A model generated the notes under the pieces. The model saw only the letters and a program-made list of their open reading frames with translations. It made no database searches and was not told the origin of the DNA. Shown here in pieces: positions 55,913-60,461 of a stretch of 60,461 nt of DNA; positions within the stretch are counted from its first letter, which is position 1; the number at the start of each line of letters is the position of its first letter. Location: NCBI GenBank assembly GCA_018268075.1, contig JAFDXH010000119.1, positions 1-60,461 of the forward strand, given 5' to 3'. The translations under genes and the position numbers were made by a program. Source of the stretch: Bacteroidota bacterium (GTDB lineage: Bacteria; Bacteroidota; Bacteroidia; Chitinophagales; Chitinophagaceae).

Positions 55913-56560
55913 ATGGGTCTGAATTCAATTCTAAAAATATTTTTACCAAAAGACAAAGTGTTTTTTCAATTATTTGAAAATGTAGGCGAGAATGTGGTAA
56001 AAATGGCAATTAAATTAAAAGAAGTTGTACATGAAAAAGATATTGACAAAAGAAAATTGCTGATAAAGGAAATTGAAGACCTAGAGCACGTGAACGATGA
56101 TTATACACATCGCATATTTACTGAACTCGGGCGCAACTTCATCACCCCATTTGATCGGGAAGACATACATTACCTTGCTACAGCCTTAGATGATATATGC
56201 GATTATATTCATGCAGCTACCAAAAAAATTAATTTTTACAAAGTAAATCCTGACCATCCTACTTTTCACAAATTCGCAGAGTTGATTTTAAAAAGTTGTA
56301 CCGAGGTGGGCAAGGCGGTGGCAGAGCTGCGCGACATGAAGAACCTTAGAAAAATTACCGATGCTATGGTGGCCATCAACAGTGCAGAAAACCAGGCAGA
56401 TGATTTGTTGGATATAAGCATTGATGAACTTTTTGAAACAGAGCCGGATGCTAAAGAAGTGATTAAGAAAAAAGAAATTTATCAGGTATTGGAGATTGTG
56501 ACAGATAAGAGCGAGGACGCAGCAAACGTAATTGAATCTATCATTATTAAATATGCATAG
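55913..56560 (+). CDS. DUF47/PhoU-like phosphate transport accessory protein
   Basis: The all-helical 215-residue protein is a DUF47 member, related to PhoU. It starts MGLNSILKIFLPKDKVFFQLFE, and has RIFTELGRNFITPFDREDIHYLATALDDICDYIHAATKK with the acidic residues that may bind metal. It is 43 nt before the PiT transporter, the usual pairing, where DUF47 proteins tune the transporter. A TTG at 55895 would add 6 residues and is less likely. Confidence 0.92.
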   Translation: MGLNSILKIFLPKDKVFFQLFENVGENVVKMAIKLKEVVHEKDIDKRKLLIKEIEDLEHVNDDYTHRIFTELGRNFITPFDREDIHYLATALDDICDYIHAATKKINFYKVNPDHPTFHKFAELILKSCTEVGKAVAELRDMKNLRKITDAMVAINSAENQADDLLDISIDELFETEPDAKEVIKKKEIYQVLEIVTDKSEDAANVIESIIIKYA

Positions 56561-56603
56561 CTCTTTTTCACATTTTCACATCTTCACATTTTCATTATAG
56601 CGC

Positions 56604-57797
56604 ATGACCTTTCTGATAACAATCATAGCACTTGCACTGATTTTTGATTACATCAATGGATTTCATGATGCGGCTAATTCAATAGCCACAGTGGTATCTA
56701 CCAAAGTGCTTACACCGTTTCAGGCGGTAATGTGGGCGGCCCTTTTTAATTTTACTGCTTTTTTTATTTTTAAAGAGCATGGCGTAGCCAATACAATAGC
56801 CAATACGGTGAAGCAGGAATTTATCACCCTTCCGGTGGTTTTCTCCGGTATTGTTGCTGCCATTATCTGGAATCTGGTAACGTGGTGGTTTGGTATTCCT
56901 TCTTCCTCTTCTCACGCGCTCATTGGTGGCTTTGCAGGCGCGGCCATTGCTCATGCCGGGTTTAACTCTGTAAATGCACACCCAATACTGATCATCACAG
57001 CATTCATTTTTCTTGCTCCTTTTTTGGGCATGGTGGTAGCCTACATTATTTCACTTTGGTTTATCAATTCTTTTCGTAAAGGGCATCTTCCAAAAATAAT
57101 TTCCCTCGGAGTAATTGTAGGGGTAATTATTTTTCTGGATTATATTTTGATTACAGACAATGCGCAGATTGTATCGCATTATAAAAATTACTATTTAAGA
57201 GTCCTGTTTTTTCACTCCAATTTTAAGTTTATCCTGCTGGCGTTCATTTTAATTATAATGGCCATTTTTACTTTTTATCTTAATTCATTGAACACAGCAA
57301 GGGCCAACAGGTGGTTTAAAAGATTGCAACTGTTATCTTCAGCAGCCTTCAGTCTGGGCCATGGGGGCAACGATGCCCAAAAGGTAATGGGCATCATTAC
57401 AGCAGCACTCATTGCACATGGTACCATCAAAGAATTTAGCGAGATGCCAGTATGGGTACCTATTTCCTGCTATTCTGCAATAGCCCTGGGCACCATGAGT
57501 GGTGGTTGGAAGATTATCAAAACAATGGGAACCAAGATTACAAAAGTTACACCTTTTGAAGGCGTAGCCGCCGAAACTGCAGGCGCAATTACCCTATTCG
57601 TAACAGAAGCCCTAAAAATACCGGTGAGCAGTACACATACCATTGCCGGCTCTATAATAGGGGTAGGCGCCACCAAAAGATTATCAGCAGTACGCTGGGG
57701 AATTACCGTAAACCTTCTGTGGGCGTGGGTTATCACCATCCCCATTAGTGGGGTATTAGCAATGGCTACCTATTTTGTAGTGCATCTTTTTGTTTAG
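56604..57797 (+). CDS. PiT-family inorganic phosphate transporter
   Basis: The 397-residue protein has about ten membrane helices and both PiT repeats: FDYINGFHDAANSIATVVSTKVLTP near the N-terminus and FSLGHGGNDAQKVMGIITAAL in the second half, each with the conserved Asn-Asp pair. GIPSSSSHALIGG and VPVSSTHTIAGSIIGVG are the Ser-rich signature loops. It imports phosphate with a cation. It forms a two-gene unit with the preceding DUF47 gene. Confidence 0.95.
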   Translation: MTFLITIIALALIFDYINGFHDAANSIATVVSTKVLTPFQAVMWAALFNFTAFFIFKEHGVANTIANTVKQEFITLPVVFSGIVAAIIWNLVTWWFGIPSSSSHALIGGFAGAAIAHAGFNSVNAHPILIITAFIFLAPFLGMVVAYIISLWFINSFRKGHLPKIISLGVIVGVIIFLDYILITDNAQIVSHYKNYYLRVLFFHSNFKFILLAFILIIMAIFTFYLNSLNTARANRWFKRLQLLSSAAFSLGHGGNDAQKVMGIITAALIAHGTIKEFSEMPVWVPISCYSAIALGTMSGGWKIIKTMGTKITKVTPFEGVAAETAGAITLFVTEALKIPVSSTHTIAGSIIGVGATKRLSAVRWGITVNLLWAWVITIPISGVLAMATYFVVHLFV

Positions 57798-57843
57798 TTT
57801 TCAGCTTTATTATTTCATAATAGTTTTTCTACCCGTATTCGTA

Positions 57844-57851
57844 TAAATTTG
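57844..57851 (+). promoter_or_regulatory. Putative -7 box (TAAATTTG) of galE
   Basis: TAAATTTG matches TAnnTTTG, 52 nt before the galE start. A -33 box is not evident. Confidence 0.4.
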
Positions 57852-57903
57852 TTTGTAGCAAATACAAATTAATTGTTCATTGGTAATAGAAAATATGTAA
57901 ATA

Positions 57904-58962
57904 ATGAGTAAAATATTAGTTACCGGAGGTTGCGGATATATTGGAGCTCATACCATAGTTGATCTTATAGAAAATGGGTTTGAGGTGATATGTGTGGATG
58001 ATAACTCCAGAAGCGGCACCTCTCTCTTAGAAGGAATTGAAGCTATAACAGGTGTGCCTGTAAAGGATTATAAAGTGGATCTCTGCAACTTTGACGATAC
58101 GTTTGCTGTATTTCAAGAAAACACGGACATTAAAGGCATCATTCATTTTGCAGCATATAAGGCTGTAGGGGAGTCTGTTCAAAATCCCTTGTTGTATTAC
58201 AACAACAATTTGATCTCTCTTATTAATATTTTAAAATGCGCCCGGGAATTCTCTATTCCTAATTTTATTTTTTCATCATCATGCACCGTATATGGCGGAC
58301 CAGATGAAATACCCGTTACAGAAAGCACACAGCTAAAGCCGGCGGAATCACCCTATGGTGCTACTAAGCAAATGGGCGAAACTATTGTGCAGGATGTAAT
58401 CAAAGCATCCAAAACAATGCAGGGGGTTTTACTGAGGTATTTTAATCCCGTAGGTGCCCACCCAAGCACATTAATAGGAGAGATGCCTCTGGGCAAACCG
58501 GAAAATCTGGTACCCGCTATTACACAAACAGCTATTGGCAAAATACCAGAGCTGGTTATTCATGGCGATAACTACCCTACCAGAGATGGTTCGTGCATAC
58601 GCGATTACATTCATGTATGTGATATTGCTTATGCGCACACCCTTGCCCTGAAGCATTTAATAGATAACCGGAATACTGATAAATGTGAAGTGTTCAATCT
58701 CGGATCTGGCAATGGTGTAAGTGTATTAGAAGCCATAAAAGCATTTGAAAAAGTAAGTCAGACAAAATTGAATTATAAAATAGGGCCACGCAGAGCAGGA
58801 GATATTGTAGCCATCTATGCAGATAATAAGCTGGCTAAAGAAAAATTACATTGGTTACCTAAATATGACCTCGATCAGATGATGGCTACCGCATGGAAAT
58901 GGGAATTAAAACTACATGACGATGAGGCCTTGCACAGCAATCATAATTTTCAAATGAATTAA
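57904..58962 (+). CDS. galE: UDP-glucose 4-epimerase
   Basis: GalE interconverts UDP-glucose and UDP-galactose, supplying galactose for surface glycans and galactose catabolism. The 352-residue short-chain dehydrogenase shows the NAD motif GGCGYIGAHT at the N-terminus, the SSSCTVYGG region, the catalytic SPYGATKQMGE (Tyr and Lys three apart), RYFNPVGAHPS and the C-terminal GDIVAIYADNKLAKEKL. Length is standard. No other Leloir gene is adjacent; pnuC follows after 27 nt. Confidence 0.95.
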   Translation: MSKILVTGGCGYIGAHTIVDLIENGFEVICVDDNSRSGTSLLEGIEAITGVPVKDYKVDLCNFDDTFAVFQENTDIKGIIHFAAYKAVGESVQNPLLYYNNNLISLINILKCAREFSIPNFIFSSSCTVYGGPDEIPVTESTQLKPAESPYGATKQMGETIVQDVIKASKTMQGVLLRYFNPVGAHPSTLIGEMPLGKPENLVPAITQTAIGKIPELVIHGDNYPTRDGSCIRDYIHVCDIAYAHTLALKHLIDNRNTDKCEVFNLGSGNGVSVLEAIKAFEKVSQTKLNYKIGPRRAGDIVAIYADNKLAKEKLHWLPKYDLDQMMATAWKWELKLHDDEALHSNHNFQMN

Positions 58963-58974
58963 TTTTTTTTTTTT
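58963..58974. repeat. Run of 12 T between galE and pnuC
   Basis: A homopolymer of 12 T begins one base after the galE stop codon and lies 15 nt before the pnuC TTG. Such runs can slip in replication or act as a terminator tail, but no hairpin precedes it. Confidence 0.85.
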
Positions 58975-58989
58975 GCTATTTTATTTCCA

Positions 58990-59646
58990 TTGAGCGCCAC
59001 ACAAATTTTACAAGAGTTTATTACCGGAATAAAACAAACTTCCCTGCTGGAGTTTGTAGCAGTGATCAGCGGTATAGTAAGCGTTTGGTTTTCCCGAAAA
59101 GAAAGTATTTGGGTGTACCCTACGGGGCTTATCAATACTACATTTTATATTTACTTGAGTTTTGCGGGAAGCCTGATTGGCGAGGCCAGTGTAAACCTCT
59201 ATTATACCATTATGAGTATATATGGCTGGTATTTATGGACAAGAAAAAACCAACAGCAAAAGCATGTTTTGCACATCACCTATAGCAATAAAAAGGAATG
59301 GCTTCAGGAAATACTATTTTTTGCTGCTTTTTATGTAGCAATATTTGGCGCACTTACTTACCTGAAAAAGGATTTTGCACCGGGCGCTATTCCATGGGCA
59401 GATGCTTTTGCAAGCGCTACTGCATTCACCGCCATGTGGCTCATGGCACGTAAGAAGGTGGAAAGCTGGTATTGGTGGATTGCTACCAATATAGCCTCTA
59501 TCCCTCTATATTTTATTAAGCACTATGTATTTACAAGTGTTTATTATATTATTTTATTATTAATGGCTTTCTGGGGGCTTGCAGAGTGGAAGCGTAAGGT
59601 ACACGCGCGTTCCCGGTTTTTAATGGAAGAGCCGATGGTGCCATAA
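58990..59646 (+). CDS. pnuC: PnuC-type nicotinamide riboside transporter
   Basis: The 218-residue protein has six to seven membrane helices and the PnuC pattern: EFVAVISGIVSVWFSRKESIWVYPTG and YYTIMSIYGWYLWTRKN. It moves nicotinamide riboside into the cell by facilitated diffusion. The TTG at 58990 is the likely start since no upstream ATG is in frame before the galE stop and the first TM region must be included. The next gene, an NadR-type kinase 9 nt away, traps the imported riboside by phosphorylation. Confidence 0.93.
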   Translation: MSATQILQEFITGIKQTSLLEFVAVISGIVSVWFSRKESIWVYPTGLINTTFYIYLSFAGSLIGEASVNLYYTIMSIYGWYLWTRKNQQQKHVLHITYSNKKEWLQEILFFAAFYVAIFGALTYLKKDFAPGAIPWADAFASATAFTAMWLMARKKVESWYWWIATNIASIPLYFIKHYVFTSVYYIILLLMAFWGLAEWKRKVHARSRFLMEEPMVP

Positions 59647-59655
59647 TACTGACGT

Positions 59656-60189
59656 ATGAGTTTAAAAAAAATAGTTGTTGTAGGTCCGGAATCTACAGGA
59701 AAGAGCACACTAAGCGAGCAGTTGGCTGCACATTTTAATGCGAAGTGGCTACCGGAGTACGCACGGGAATACCTACTTACTAACGGAAAAGAATATACGA
59801 TAAATGATTTGTTGGTTATTGCCAAAAAGCAAATTGAAACAGAAGATCAGCAGATAGAGGAGATGGAAAAAAAGGGAGGATCACTATTAATCATAGACAC
59901 AGACCTGATAGTAATAAAGGTGTGGAGTGAATTTGTGTTTGGCTACTGCGATACATGGATATTGCAGCAGATAGCATTACGCCAATATGATGGATATTTA
60001 TTGTGCGATGTGGACCTGCCTTGGGTGCAGGATGCGCTGCGCGAGTATCCAGATAAAGAAATAAGGCAGCAACTTTTTAAATACTACAAAGAGAATATGT
60101 CGGCACAAAATGCGCCATGGGCAATCATTTCAGGAAAATATGAAGAGCGGCTTACTACAGCGGTACGGTTTGTAGAAGGGCTAATATAG
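59656..60189 (+). CDS. NadR-type nicotinamide riboside kinase (AAA ATPase)
   Basis: The 177-residue protein is the kinase domain of NadR without the N-terminal regulator and adenylyltransferase parts. GPESTGKSTLSEQL (10-23) is the Walker A, WLPEYAREYL and LIIDTDLIVIKVWSEFVFG are conserved, and LLCDVDLPWVQDALREYP matches the substrate-binding part. It phosphorylates nicotinamide riboside to NMN. The pnuC gene is 9 nt upstream, which supports this. Confidence 0.93.
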   Translation: MSLKKIVVVGPESTGKSTLSEQLAAHFNAKWLPEYAREYLLTNGKEYTINDLLVIAKKQIETEDQQIEEMEKKGGSLLIIDTDLIVIKVWSEFVFGYCDTWILQQIALRQYDGYLLCDVDLPWVQDALREYPDKEIRQQLFKYYKENMSAQNAPWAIISGKYEERLTTAVRFVEGLI

Positions 60190-60252
60190 GCTGGCGTAGC
60201 ATAAGTAATTTGTGGCGAGTTGGAGGTTCGAGAATTTGGTTGCAGCAATGTA

Positions 60253-60346
60253 ATTTCAATTCCTCTATGGTGCGATTAAAAGAAATTACAGCATCATTAG
60301 AATTAAGTGCAATTCAATTTCAATTCCTCTATGGTGCGATTAAAAG
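60253..60346 (-). CRISPR. Mini-CRISPR: two identical 30-bp repeats and one 34-bp spacer
   Basis: Identical 30-bp repeats lie at 60253-60282 and 60317-60346. Each begins ATTTCAATTCC and ends GATTAAAAG. The spacer (60283-60316) is 34 bp. On the minus strand the repeat ends in ATTGAAAT, the 8-nt 3' handle typical of type I-B and type III crRNA, so the array is probably read leftwards and its leader would lie right of 60346. No third repeat is found at the expected positions on either side (60189 or 60381). No cas gene is in the window. Confidence 0.75.
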
Positions 60347-60461
60347 CAGTACCTAGTTAACCCTCAAAAAGTCACTTTTCAGAAAACAGCATAAATATTC
60401 CAGTAAACCCCTTGAAGATATTTGAAGAGGAGTACCCAACGTAAAATTGCCTCTGTACGCC

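Noticed and set aside
60210-60245. A T-arm-like GGTTCGAGA sequence, as a possible tRNA remnant or attachment site
   Set aside because: No pairing stem, anticodon arm or acceptor can be drawn around it.
60183-60461. Additional CRISPR repeats beside the two found
   Set aside because: At one repeat-spacer period to either side (about 60189-60218 and 60381-60410) the sequence does not resemble the repeat.

Overview
The window is chromosomal DNA of an AT-rich member of the Bacteroidota, most likely close to the Chitinophagaceae. The signs are a SusC/SusD pair with its own ECF sigma factor and FecR anti-sigma factor, DUF2480 and DUF2007 proteins, retropepsin-PDZ and M16 peptidases, few Shine-Dalgarno sequences, and repeated TAnnTTTG -7 promoter boxes (one complete TTTG-N19-TATTTTTG promoter precedes ppiD). 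Almost all of it is ordinary single-copy housekeeping DNA with short gaps and about 45 genes. No phage, plasmid or complete insertion sequence is visible.

Layout. 1-4.5 kb (minus): start of recA, then aminotransferase, transglutaminase-like protein, manC and kdsD. 4.7-7.2 kb: recQ and tRNA-Phe. 7.2-10.1 kb (minus): cupin, mnmG, ybeY, with a parS-like palindrome between ybeY and mnmG. 10.1-10.9 kb: feoA-like gene and nadD. 10.9-14.7 kb (minus): three peptidase-family genes. 15-16.3 kb: recX and a nitrilase. 16.3-19.6 kb (minus): S41 peptidase, thiL, inositol-monophosphatase family. 19.7-27 kb: two complementary GC-rich hairpins, a GT2 fusion protein, an active and an apparently inactive rhomboid, an EEP-family protein, cysS and an AlkA-like glycosylase; then an NYN-LOTUS gene (minus). 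27.8-32 kb: dnaN, DUF2007, kdsB, a lipoprotein and corA. 32-35 kb (minus): DUF2480 and ppiD. 35.4-42 kb: nadA, M1 aminopeptidase, a MATE exporter (minus) and rmuC. 42.2-51.4 kb (minus): one unit of sigma factor, fecR, susC, susD and an M14 carboxypeptidase. 51.6-60.2 kb: CPA2 antiporter, GH18 protein, PAP2 phosphatase (minus), DUF47-PiT phosphate uptake pair, galE, pnuC and an NadR-type kinase. The window ends with a two-repeat CRISPR.

Themes. Envelope sugars: kdsD and kdsB (Kdo), manC with a separate cupin, galE and a membrane glycosyltransferase. NAD: nadA, nadD, pnuC and the NR kinase. DNA maintenance: recA, recX, recQ, rmuC, dnaN and an AlkA-like enzyme. Protein turnover: M1, M14, two M16, S41, retropepsin and rhomboid. 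The SusCD unit ends in a peptidase rather than a glycoside hydrolase, so its substrate is more likely peptide than glycan.

I did not find a complete undescribed system. The observations most worth following are the mini-CRISPR at the right edge, the kissing hairpin pair at 19.7 kb, a previously unlabelled dispersed repeat of about 30-43 nt in three gaps, the parS-like site, the GT2 fusion that has lost its transferase core, and the pseudo-rhomboid.
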